Positions 1-5,086 of a stretch of DNA of 11,509 nucleotides are shown here, piece after piece. This DNA is from an uncultured Acetatifactor sp. GTDB lineage: Bacteria > Bacillota > Clostridia > Lachnospirales > Lachnospiraceae. The position numbers and the translations under genes are program-made. Position 1 is the first letter of the stretch. Each line of letters starts with the position of its first letter. The notes under the pieces are model-generated. The model did not search any database, had not been told where the DNA came from, and saw only the letters and a program-made list of their open reading frames with translations. The stretch lies in the NCBI GenBank assembly GCA_910578185.1, contig CAJTPN010000033.1, forward strand, positions 1 through 11,509. Reading direction: 5' to 3'.

Positions 1-54
1 TAGAGCACTCGGCTGTTAACCGAGTTGTTGTAGGTTCGAGCCCTACTCGGGGAG
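1..54 (+). tRNA. tRNA-Asn (GTT), 5' end outside the window
   Basis: Partial tRNA. The anticodon stem pairs 8-12 with 20-24 around loop CTGTTAA, giving anticodon GTT at 15-17. The T stem pairs 30-34 with 42-46 around TTCGAGC, followed by the 3' acceptor strand at 47-53 and discriminator G54. The 5' acceptor strand and most of the D arm lie before the window. No CCA is encoded. It is the first visible member of a run of three tRNA genes. Confidence 0.95.
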
Positions 55-73
55 TGAAGAGTCGATAGGATAC

Positions 74-145
74 GGCTCCATGGTCAAGCGGTTAAGACAT
101 CGCCCTTTCACGGCGGTAACACGGGTTCGATTCCCGTTGGAGTCA
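74..145 (+). tRNA. tRNA-Glu (TTC)
   Basis: Complete cloverleaf of 72 bases. The acceptor pairs GGCTCCA (74-80) with TGGAGTC (138-144), with one G-U pair and discriminator A145. The anticodon loop CTTTCAC gives anticodon TTC, and the T loop is TTCGATT. CCA is not encoded. It lies 19 bases after tRNA-Asn and is probably co-transcribed with it. Confidence 0.96.
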
Positions 146-159
146 TTTTGAATTGATAG

Positions 160-230
160 GGCGACTTAGCCAAGTGGTAAGGCAAGGGACTGCAACTCCC
201 CGAGCATCGGTTCAAATCCGGTAGTCGCCT
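160..230 (+). tRNA. tRNA-Cys (GCA)
   Basis: Complete cloverleaf of 71 bases. The acceptor pairs GGCGACT (160-166) with AGTCGCC (223-229). The discriminator is T230, the U73 expected for cysteine tRNA. The anticodon loop contains GCA and the T loop reads TTCAAAT. It is the last tRNA of the cluster and is followed at once by a hairpin terminator. CCA is not encoded. Confidence 0.96.
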
Positions 231-235
231 TTCAT

Positions 236-270
236 AAAAACTTGAAAATTATTTTTCAAGTTTTTTTTAT
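236..270 (+). terminator. Rho-independent terminator of the tRNA cluster
   Basis: The core stem pairs CTTGAAAA (241-248) with TTTTCAAG (253-260) over loop TTAT. It extends by A-T pairs between 236-240 and 261-265, about 13 bp in all, ending in a run of eight T. It ends the tRNA transcript 30 bases before the next coding sequence. Confidence 0.85.
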
Positions 271-300
271 ATGAAAATAAATTTGATGTAAGGTAGTGTG

Positions 301-1452
301 ATGAAAAGAAAAAGAAAAGTTTTTTGGCTTCCTGTATGCTTGCTAATGTTGGCATTTGGTTTGCTTGGAGTTTCTGGGGGAGTGCTGCCTGGAAGAAATT
401 CCTTCCCTCCATCGGATATTACCACAGATGGCACTGTGGGAGAGGGGAAATTGGAAGTTCATTTCCTGGATGTTGGACAGGGAGATTGTACTTTGGTTGT
501 ATGCGACGGTGAGGCAATGCTGATAGATGCGGGCGATAATGACAAGGGAACCAAAATACAAAGTTACCTTCAAAAACAGGGAGTTAAAGAGTTAAAATAT
601 GTGATTTGTACACATCCTGATGCGGATCACATAGGAGGAATGGATGTAATCATATATAAGTTTCCATGTGAAACCATATTGATGACGGAAGAGGAAAAAG
701 ACACAGATACATACAGAGATGTGATTCGTGCAATAAAAGAGAAAGGATATCGGCAGACCAGGCCTGTTGTGGGTGCTCAATATGCTTTGGGTGATGCGGA
801 GTTTACCCTTCTAGGTCCAGTGGATTTGGACAGTGACAGTAATAATAATTCTATTGTTGTTTATCTGAAATATGGAAATAACAGCTTTCTCTTTACGGGC
901 GACGCGGAGGAGAAGGAGGAAGCCGATTTGTTGGAGGGTGGCTTTCTTGCGTCGGTGGATGTATATAAGGCAGGGCACCATGGAAGCAGTTCATCTTCAT
1001 CCAAACAATTTTTGGAGGAGATAAGACCGGTGTATGCTGTTATCAGTTGCGGAGATGACAACAAATATGGACATCCTCACGGGGAGACATTAAATAGTTT
1101 GAGATCATTTGGGGTAAGTATCTTCAGGACGGATGAACAGGGGACAATGATTGCTTCCGCCGACGGTGAAAAGATAACATGGAATTGCAGTGCCTCTGAG
1201 ACATGGCCGTCAGGAGAACCCATGGGTACCGGAGAAAATGCGGATATTTCAGGGGCCCTGGAATCTGTGAAGGGGGAAGAAATAAATTCATCTGCCATTA
1301 CCTATATATGTAATATTAAAACATATAAATTTCATGATGCCGATTGCGAAAGTGTGGCTCAAATCAGTGAAAAAAATAAAAAATCCGTGACAGATACAAG
1401 AGAAAGATTGATTGAGCAGGGGTTTCAGCCCTGTAAGATCTGTAATCCTTAA
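301..1452 (+). CDS. Exported ComEC-like metallo-beta-lactamase-fold hydrolase with C-terminal Ada-like Cys module
   Basis: 383 residues. A basic N-terminus (MKRKRK) and one hydrophobic segment (about 8-28) suggest export or membrane anchoring, with no lipobox cysteine. Residues 51-295 are a metallo-beta-lactamase domain of the type found in the ComEC/Rec2 C-terminus: FLDVGQGD (55-62), metal ligands THPDADH (104-110), TGDA (199-202), GHHGSS (225-230) and GHPH (257-260). A low-complexity linker (about 300-330) leads to a cysteine module with C337, H345, C349, C378 and C381, like the Ada-type metal-binding tail seen on related proteins. The family includes DNA-processing nucleases and other phosphodiesterases, so the substrate is unknown. 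The membrane-channel part of ComEC is absent. ATG 301 is chosen over GTG 298 because AAGG at 290-293 is better spaced from it. No clear own promoter is visible after the tRNA terminator. Confidence 0.9.
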   Translation: MKRKRKVFWLPVCLLMLAFGLLGVSGGVLPGRNSFPPSDITTDGTVGEGKLEVHFLDVGQGDCTLVVCDGEAMLIDAGDNDKGTKIQSYLQKQGVKELKYVICTHPDADHIGGMDVIIYKFPCETILMTEEEKDTDTYRDVIRAIKEKGYRQTRPVVGAQYALGDAEFTLLGPVDLDSDSNNNSIVVYLKYGNNSFLFTGDAEEKEEADLLEGGFLASVDVYKAGHHGSSSSSSKQFLEEIRPVYAVISCGDDNKYGHPHGETLNSLRSFGVSIFRTDEQGTMIASADGEKITWNCSASETWPSGEPMGTGENADISGALESVKGEEINSSAITYICNIKTYKFHDADCESVAQISEKNKKSVTDTRERLIEQGFQPCKICNP

Positions 1453-1456
1453 TCAG

Positions 1457-1495
1457 CTGCGACAGTTCGGGCAGTGCACCCAACTGCCGCAGTTT
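1457..1495. terminator. Hairpin between convergent genes, probable terminator
   Basis: An 11-bp inverted repeat pairs 1457-1467 with 1482-1492 with one mismatch. An inner GGG/CCC stem lies at 1469-1471 and 1478-1480. It lies between the convergent stop codons of the hydrolase and the sirtuin. The plus-strand tail is only moderately T-rich and the minus-strand tail is not, so termination strength is uncertain. Confidence 0.5.
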
Positions 1496-1496
1496 A

Positions 1497-2225
1497 TCAT
1501 ATCTGTGAGAAAACTTCTCCGATTGGCGCCTGTATTAAGAGGTCCGCATAGGTATCTCTTGGTGTAGGCGCCTTGTTGATTACGATTAGTTTATCGCCAT
1601 TAAAATAGTCAATGAGGCCTGCAGCGGGATACACGGCAAGGGATGTGCCGCCGATGATCAATACTTTGGCTTCCCGGATAAAATGTATGGCATTGCTCAT
1701 TGTTTTCTCATCTAAACCTTCTTCGTAGAGTACTACATCAGGTTTTATGGGGCCACCACAATTTTCACATTTTGGTATGCCGGCAGTATTCATAATATAT
1801 TTTATATCGTGAAATTGATGGCATTTTTCACAGTAATTTCGGAGCACGGAGCCATGAAGCTCCAGGACTGTCTTACTGCCTGCTTCTTGATGGAGGCCGT
1901 CGATATTCTGTGTAATGACAGCTTTCAGCTTTCCGCTTGCTTCCAGCTGAGCAAGCTTTTCATGTGCTGCATTGGGTTTTGCTTGAGGAAATAACATTTT
2001 ATTGCGGTAAAAGCGGTAAAATTCTTCTGGATATTGACAATAGAAGGTATGGCTTAAAATTGTTTCCGGGGGATAGTCATACTGTTGATGATATAAGCCG
2101 TCCACACTTCTGAAATCGGGGATACCGCTTTCTGTTGATACGCCGGCGCCTCCGAAAAAAACGATATTATCATAGTTATTTATGATAAGCCGTAATTCTT
2201 TGATTGCTTCCTGAAGTTCTTTCAT
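1497..2225 (-). CDS. cobB: Sirtuin: NAD-dependent protein deacylase (Sir2/CobB family)
   Basis: 242 residues, normal for a bacterial sirtuin. It removes acyl groups from lysines using NAD and releases nicotinamide and O-acyl-ADP-ribose. The NAD-binding GAGVSTESGIPDFR lies at 26-39, TQNIDGLH at 105-112, catalytic His124 in LHGS, and GGTSLAVYPA at 192-201. The zinc ribbon is intact: C132-x2-C135 and C153-x2-C156. The start at 2225 has AAAGG about 10 bases upstream. It is the last gene of the minus-strand group, 28 bases after the DUF951 stop. Deacetylase versus longer-chain deacylase activity cannot be told from these motifs, and no partner acetyltransferase is in view. Confidence 0.95.
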   Translation of the reverse strand: MKELQEAIKELRLIINNYDNIVFFGGAGVSTESGIPDFRSVDGLYHQQYDYPPETILSHTFYCQYPEEFYRFYRNKMLFPQAKPNAAHEKLAQLEASGKLKAVITQNIDGLHQEAGSKTVLELHGSVLRNYCEKCHQFHDIKYIMNTAGIPKCENCGGPIKPDVVLYEEGLDEKTMSNAIHFIREAKVLIIGGTSLAVYPAAGLIDYFNGDKLIVINKAPTPRDTYADLLIQAPIGEVFSQI

Positions 2226-2253
2226 AATGATCCAGCCTTTCTATTTGGAAAAT

Positions 2254-2427
2254 TCAGATGATTTCTTTAATGTTTTTTTCCAATAATCTGCGGGCTATCA
2301 TAATTTGGTGACCGCAGCCTTTACATTTTAAGCGGAAGTCTGCTCCGGAACGCAGGACTTCCCATTCTCTGCTTCCGCATGGATGTTGTTTTTTGAGCTT
2401 TACAATATCGCCTACATTAATATCCAT
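2254..2427 (-). CDS. DUF951 family small protein
   Basis: 57 residues, beginning MDINVGDIVKLKKQHPCGS and followed by a WEV segment, then C35-x2-C38 in KCKGCGH and a basic end. This matches the DUF951 family of about 60-70 residue Bacillota proteins, whose function is unknown. The conserved LKKxHPCG and CxGCG parts suggest a small SH3-like barrel with a possible metal or nucleic-acid site, which is inference. GGGGG lies 6-10 bases upstream of the ATG. As I recall, DUF951 genes lie near rpsF in other Bacillota such as B. subtilis, consistent with rpsF 1.4 kb away here. It sits between the DUF218 gene and the sirtuin and is probably co-transcribed with both. Confidence 0.88.
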   Translation of the reverse strand: MDINVGDIVKLKKQHPCGSREWEVLRSGADFRLKCKGCGHQIMIARRLLEKNIKEII

Positions 2428-2488
2428 TTTATACCCCCTGTCCTCTATGCGGACAATAATTTCATATGATCTTTCGAACCTGGCTCAT

Positions 2489-2494
2489 ATTATA
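2489..2494 (-). promoter_or_regulatory. Possible internal -10 element for DUF951 and sirtuin
   Basis: A perfect TATAAT on the minus strand overlaps the stop codon of the DUF218 gene, about 60 bases before the DUF951 start. No good -35 sequence lies 16-18 bases upstream (AAAGGA at best), so this is a weak prediction. Confidence 0.3.
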
Positions 2495-3341
2495 AATTTT
2501 TCACCCAAAAGTCCTTTATAACGCCCAGAAATTCCCGCAGCAGATTGTTGGGAGCCATTCCCGGAACGGAACTTGCCGCCAGGCCCTCCGCATTCCGGTA
2601 ACCTTGCTTTTTTGCGATGCCAAGTGCACGGAATACATGAAAGTTGTTGGTTACAATTACCACATGATCATTTTCCCGGTCAAGCAGACGGCTGCTGAAT
2701 ACGAGATTTTCATAAGTATTGGAAGAGAGATCTTCCATTAAAATTCGGTCTTCAGCGATGCCGGCCTGGATCAGATAGGAACGCATTCCTTCTGCCTCTG
2801 TCATGGGTTCGTTGCTTCCCTGGCCTCCGGATACAATCACTTTGGTGTCAGGGTTTGCGGTTAGATAAGTCACAGCTTTGTCAAGCCGCCTGCGCAGCAC
2901 TTCGCTGGGGCCGTTTGTCTTCCACTGAGCGCCCAGTATGATACAAAAGTCAGCCCCGGGTTTTGCCTGGGCGTTGAATTGGGTAAAAATCAGTCCTTCT
3001 ACAACGCAAAACAGAACCAATCCAATTACGAAGGCGCCAGTAAATAGAGCTTTCACCCATTTTGGGATGGCTGCCATCAGCTTTTTACTTCTCAGAATTG
3101 TGCTCAAAATAAGGCTAGTGGTTCCCAAGCCGCCCCATACCAGGAAGAAATAGGAGCCAAATCCATAAACGGCAATTCCTCCGCAATATAAGATACAGGT
3201 GATTCCAAGCAGGCCAAAAATGCGGGAACCTACGGAGGGTTTATCCTGTGCGCTGCCCCGCTGCTCAAGATGGATGGTACGTCGGCTTTTTTCGATGGGT
3301 ATCAAGGTGTTTGATTTGTCTCTTTTTTTTCTTTTCATCAT
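2490..3341 (-). CDS. DUF218 (YdcF/SanA/ElyC-like) membrane protein
   Basis: 283 residues. A basic cytoplasmic N-terminus (1-40) is followed by hydrophobic segments at about 41-60, 62-82 and 97-118. The DUF218 domain (about 130-275) carries IILGAQ (134-139), RLDKA (152-156), VIVSGGQG (168-175), EAEGM (182-186), SSNTYENL (206-213) and VIVTNNFHVFRA (228-239). These are family hallmarks. DUF218 proteins in other bacteria affect envelope integrity and peptidoglycan precursors or vancomycin sensitivity (SanA, ElyC), but the reaction is not settled. ATG 3338 is an equally possible start, and the ribosome site before either is poor. It is the first gene after a good minus-strand promoter. Confidence 0.9.
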   Translation of the reverse strand: MMKRKKRDKSNTLIPIEKSRRTIHLEQRGSAQDKPSVGSRIFGLLGITCILYCGGIAVYGFGSYFFLVWGGLGTTSLILSTILRSKKLMAAIPKWVKALFTGAFVIGLVLFCVVEGLIFTQFNAQAKPGADFCIILGAQWKTNGPSEVLRRRLDKAVTYLTANPDTKVIVSGGQGSNEPMTEAEGMRSYLIQAGIAEDRILMEDLSSNTYENLVFSSRLLDRENDHVVIVTNNFHVFRALGIAKKQGYRNAEGLAASSVPGMAPNNLLREFLGVIKDFWVKNL

Positions 3342-3426
3342 TTTTTCTGTGTATTAAAAATTAATTTTCGTATTAATGTTTTCGTGTTCCGCAGAGCATG
3401 ATTTTTGGGTATTTTTATTGAAACAT

Positions 3427-3448
3427 CCGTATTCCGCTGGGAATATGG
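3427..3448 (-). promoter_or_regulatory. Hairpin at the predicted 5' end of the DUF218 transcript
   Basis: A 9-bp stem (one G-U) pairs 3427-3435 with 3440-3448 around a 4-base loop. The expected start of the minus-strand transcript, 5-8 bases past the -10, falls at about 3445-3448, so the message would begin with this hairpin. It could be an operator or an mRNA-stabilising structure. There is no T tract, so it is not a terminator. Confidence 0.45.
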
Positions 3449-3452
3449 TCAC

Positions 3453-3482
3453 ATTATATCATACAATAAATGCTTCTCTCAA
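3453..3482 (-). promoter_or_regulatory. Sigma-A type promoter for the DUF218-DUF951-sirtuin group
   Basis: On the minus strand, TTGAGA (3482-3477) is separated by 18 bases from TATAAT (3458-3453). The -10 is a perfect match, preceded by TGA. It gives a leader of about 105 bases before the DUF218 start. Confidence 0.7.
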
Positions 3483-3642
3483 TAGTTATAGTCTTCCCTT
3501 TTCTTAAATTTTTTTAAAGTACCAAAATATGATAAAATATTTATACTATGGATATTAAAGAAAAGCATATTAGTCCGCAAAAGGGTCACGGCAAACTAAT
3601 TCCCATATTAAGAAAAAATTGCCAGTAATTTAAAATGACAAT

Positions 3643-3670
3643 AATTGAAATAACAAAAATTGAAATAACA
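3643..3670 (+). repeat. Tandem 13-base direct repeat upstream of the rpsF promoter
   Basis: AATTGAAATAACA occurs exactly at 3643-3655 and 3658-3670, a 15-base period, ending 11 bases before the -35 box of the rpsF promoter. It could be a paired binding site or an A-rich UP-like element; chance is possible in AT-rich DNA. Confidence 0.5.
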
Positions 3671-3681
3671 TCAAAAAAACC

Positions 3682-3710
3682 TTGAAAACACAGGAAATAT
3701 ATGTTATCAT
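3682..3710 (+). promoter_or_regulatory. Sigma-A type promoter of rpsF-ssb-rpsR
   Basis: TTGAAA (3682-3687) and TATCAT (3705-3710) are separated by 17 bases, five of six consensus matches in each box. Transcription would start near 3717, giving a leader of about 65 bases before rpsF. Confidence 0.75.
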
Positions 3711-3737
3711 ATTTACTTGTGATGAATCAATTTCCTT

Positions 3738-3756
3738 GCTCACATAGCATGTGGGC
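3738..3756 (+). promoter_or_regulatory. rpsF leader hairpin, candidate autoregulatory site
   Basis: GCTCACAT and ATGTGGGC form an 8-bp stem (one G-U) over a 3-base loop, 8 bases before the strong ribosome site AAAAGGAGGT (3765-3773 region). Many bacteria repress rpsF by an S6:S18 complex binding the leader. The CCG element I associate with that RNA motif is not seen here, so the role is inferred from position only. Confidence 0.4.
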
Positions 3757-3781
3757 CAGAGACCAAAAGGAGGTAACAAGC

Positions 3782-4072
3782 ATGAACAAGTATGAATTAG
3801 CCGTAGTTGTGTCCGCTAAGATGGAAGATGAAGAGAGAAGTGCGATTGTTGATAAATGCAAGGCTCTGATCGAAAGATTCGGCGGAAACATCACAGAAGT
3901 GGATGATTGGGGCAAGAAGAGACTTGCTTACGAAATCCAGAAGATGAAGGAAGCTTTCTATTATTTCATCAAGTTTGATGCCGAGAGTACAGCGCCGATA
4001 GAGATCGAAAGCCGTATCCGCATTATTGACAATGTCATCAGATACTTGATTGTCAGACAGGACGAGGCTTAA
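3782..4072 (+). CDS. rpsF: 30S ribosomal protein S6
   Basis: 96 residues, usual for S6, beginning MNKYELAVVVSAKMEDEE and containing GGNITEVDDWGKKRLAY and the RIIDNVIRYLIV segment. S6 binds the 30S platform as a heterodimer with S18, whose gene is two positions downstream. The reading frame opens earlier, but the real start is ATG 3782: AAAAGGAGGT lies 8 bases before it and the family begins with MNKYE. The gene heads the conserved rpsF-ssb-rpsR operon, 20 bases before ssb, from a promoter at 3682-3710. Confidence 0.98.
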   Translation: MNKYELAVVVSAKMEDEERSAIVDKCKALIERFGGNITEVDDWGKKRLAYEIQKMKEAFYYFIKFDAESTAPIEIESRIRIIDNVIRYLIVRQDEA

Positions 4073-4092
4073 TTAGAAAGCGAGAGTATAGT

Positions 4093-4551
4093 ATGAATAA
4101 AGTGATTCTAATGGGACGTTTAACAAGAGATCCTGAGGTGAGATATTCTCAAGGGGCTAGTCAGACTGCGGTAGCTCGTTTTTCCGTGGCAGTGGACAGG
4201 CGGTTTAAGCGGGAGGGAGAACCTGACGCAGATTTTTTTAACTGTACTGCATTTGGCAAACAGGCTGAATTTGTAGAGAAATATCTGCATAAGGGAGTTA
4301 AGATCGCTTTAAGCGGCAGGATCCAGAACGATAATTACACAAACAAGGACGGCCAGATGGTGTACAGCGTCCGTGTGATAGTAGATGAAATTGAGTTTGC
4401 CGAGAGTAAGAACGCCTCTGCGGGAGGCGGTAGCTTTGGCAACGGAGGAGGTTTTAATGGCGGCGGATATAACGCGCCGGCGGCTTCCGGTGCAGGCGAC
4501 GGCTTTATGAACATCCCGGACGGAATTGATGAGGAATTACCGTTTAATTAA
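4093..4551 (+). CDS. ssb: Single-stranded DNA-binding protein
   Basis: 152 residues. The OB-fold domain (about 1-105) begins MNKVILMGRLTRDPEVRY and includes FNCTAFGKQAEFVEKYLHKG, and covers strand binding and tetramerisation. A glycine-rich disordered linker (about 111-137) follows. The tail is IDEELPFN, an acidic tip of the type that recruits replication and repair proteins, though with final Asn after the Phe. It protects single-stranded DNA at replication forks. The ribosome site is weak (GAGAG, 4082-4086), so translation may be partly coupled to rpsF, 20 bases upstream. Its place between the two ribosomal genes is the standard Bacillota arrangement. Confidence 0.98.
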   Translation: MNKVILMGRLTRDPEVRYSQGASQTAVARFSVAVDRRFKREGEPDADFFNCTAFGKQAEFVEKYLHKGVKIALSGRIQNDNYTNKDGQMVYSVRVIVDEIEFAESKNASAGGGSFGNGGGFNGGGYNAPAASGAGDGFMNIPDGIDEELPFN

Positions 4552-4581
4552 TGCGATTGTGAGAGATAGGAGGTAATGGAA

Positions 4582-4848
4582 ATGGCTTATAATAAAGCAG
4601 AGAAATCATCCGATGCTCCGATTAGGAAAAAGGGTGGGGTCCGCAGAAGGAAAAAGGTTTGTGTGTTCTGTGGAAAGGATAATGTAATTGATTACAAGGA
4701 TACAAATAAGCTCAAGAGATATGTTTCTGAGAGGGGGAAGATTCTTCCCCGCCGTATCACCGGTAACTGCGCGAAGCATCAGAGGGCTTTGACGGTGGCA
4801 ATTAAGAAGGCGCGCCATATTGCGCTTATGCCTTATGTGCAGGATTAA
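4582..4848 (+). CDS. rpsR: 30S ribosomal protein S18, cysteine-containing form
   Basis: 88 residues. The basic start is followed by C27-x2-C30 (VCVFCGKD) and C63-x2-H66 (NCAKHQ), a zinc-binding set kept in the cysteine-plus form of S18. Some bacteria also carry a cysteine-free paralogue used under zinc limitation, not seen here. KLKRYVSERGKILPRR and ARHIALMPY are S18 signatures. It partners S6 on the 30S platform. ATG 4582 is chosen over ATG 4576 because AGGAGGT (4568-4574) is 7 bases from it but only 1 from the earlier codon. It is the last gene of the operon, followed by a strong terminator. Confidence 0.97.
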   Translation: MAYNKAEKSSDAPIRKKGGVRRRKKVCVFCGKDNVIDYKDTNKLKRYVSERGKILPRRITGNCAKHQRALTVAIKKARHIALMPYVQD

Positions 4849-4863
4849 TTGAGCAAGGCATTG

Positions 4864-4899
4864 AAAGACCGACTGTCCGAGAGGATAGTTGGTCTTTTT
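4864..4899 (+). terminator. Rho-independent terminator of rpsF-ssb-rpsR
   Basis: A 14-bp stem with G-U pairs joins 4865-4878 and 4883-4896 over loop GAGA, followed by a T run to 4899. It lies 16 bases after the rpsR stop. Confidence 0.9.
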
Positions 4900-5038
4900 C
4901 TATGAATTTTCAGCATGGAACGCCATAAGAATTATGCAGTTCTACGATTCTACTTGGAAAAATACCGCTAAACCAATAAAAATCGACAGAACATTTTCAT
5001 TTTCGGCAAATTAAATTGTGGCATAGTGGAAGGAAATA

Positions 5039-5047
5039 TGGTAAAAT
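5039..5047 (+). promoter_or_regulatory. Probable extended -10 promoter for gdpP-rplI-dnaB
   Basis: TGGTAAAAT forms an extended -10 about 40 bases before gdpP. The only -35-like hexamer, TTGTGG (5016-5021), is 20 bases away, too far for a normal pair, so recognition would rely on the extended element. The rest of 4900-5086 shows no other clear element. Confidence 0.45.
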
Positions 5048-5086
5048 ACACTAAGGGGCTGATTTTGAGTTCTATGAGGTATCCAT

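Larger units (their letters stand above)
3342..3781. other. Divergent AT-rich intergenic region
   Basis: A 440-base stretch without a convincing gene, between the minus-strand DUF218 group and rpsF. It holds a minus-strand promoter and 5' hairpin (3427-3482), a tandem 13-base repeat (3643-3670), the rpsF promoter (3682-3710) and the rpsF leader. A less AT-rich island at about 3565-3605 remains unexplained. A possible extended -10 (TGATAAAAT, 3530-3538) precedes it, but no -35 and no matching terminator are evident. Confidence 0.7.

Noticed and set aside
3570..3625. Resemblance to a c-di-GMP-I (GEMM) riboswitch: CGCAAA, CACG and GGCAAAC strings
   Set aside because: The strings are in the wrong order and spacing, and the paired helices and second-half core are not present. 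It should be settled with the Rfam model, but it does not fold as GEMM by eye.
3548..3628. 26-codon ORF MDIKEKHISPQKGHGK...
   Set aside because: It has no ribosome site and would be leaderless from a weak predicted promoter. No family is recognised; probably chance.
3701..3781. Upstream extension of the rpsF reading frame to ATG 3701
   Set aside because: That codon lies within the promoter at 3682-3710. The strong ribosome site and the family N-terminus both point to ATG 3782.
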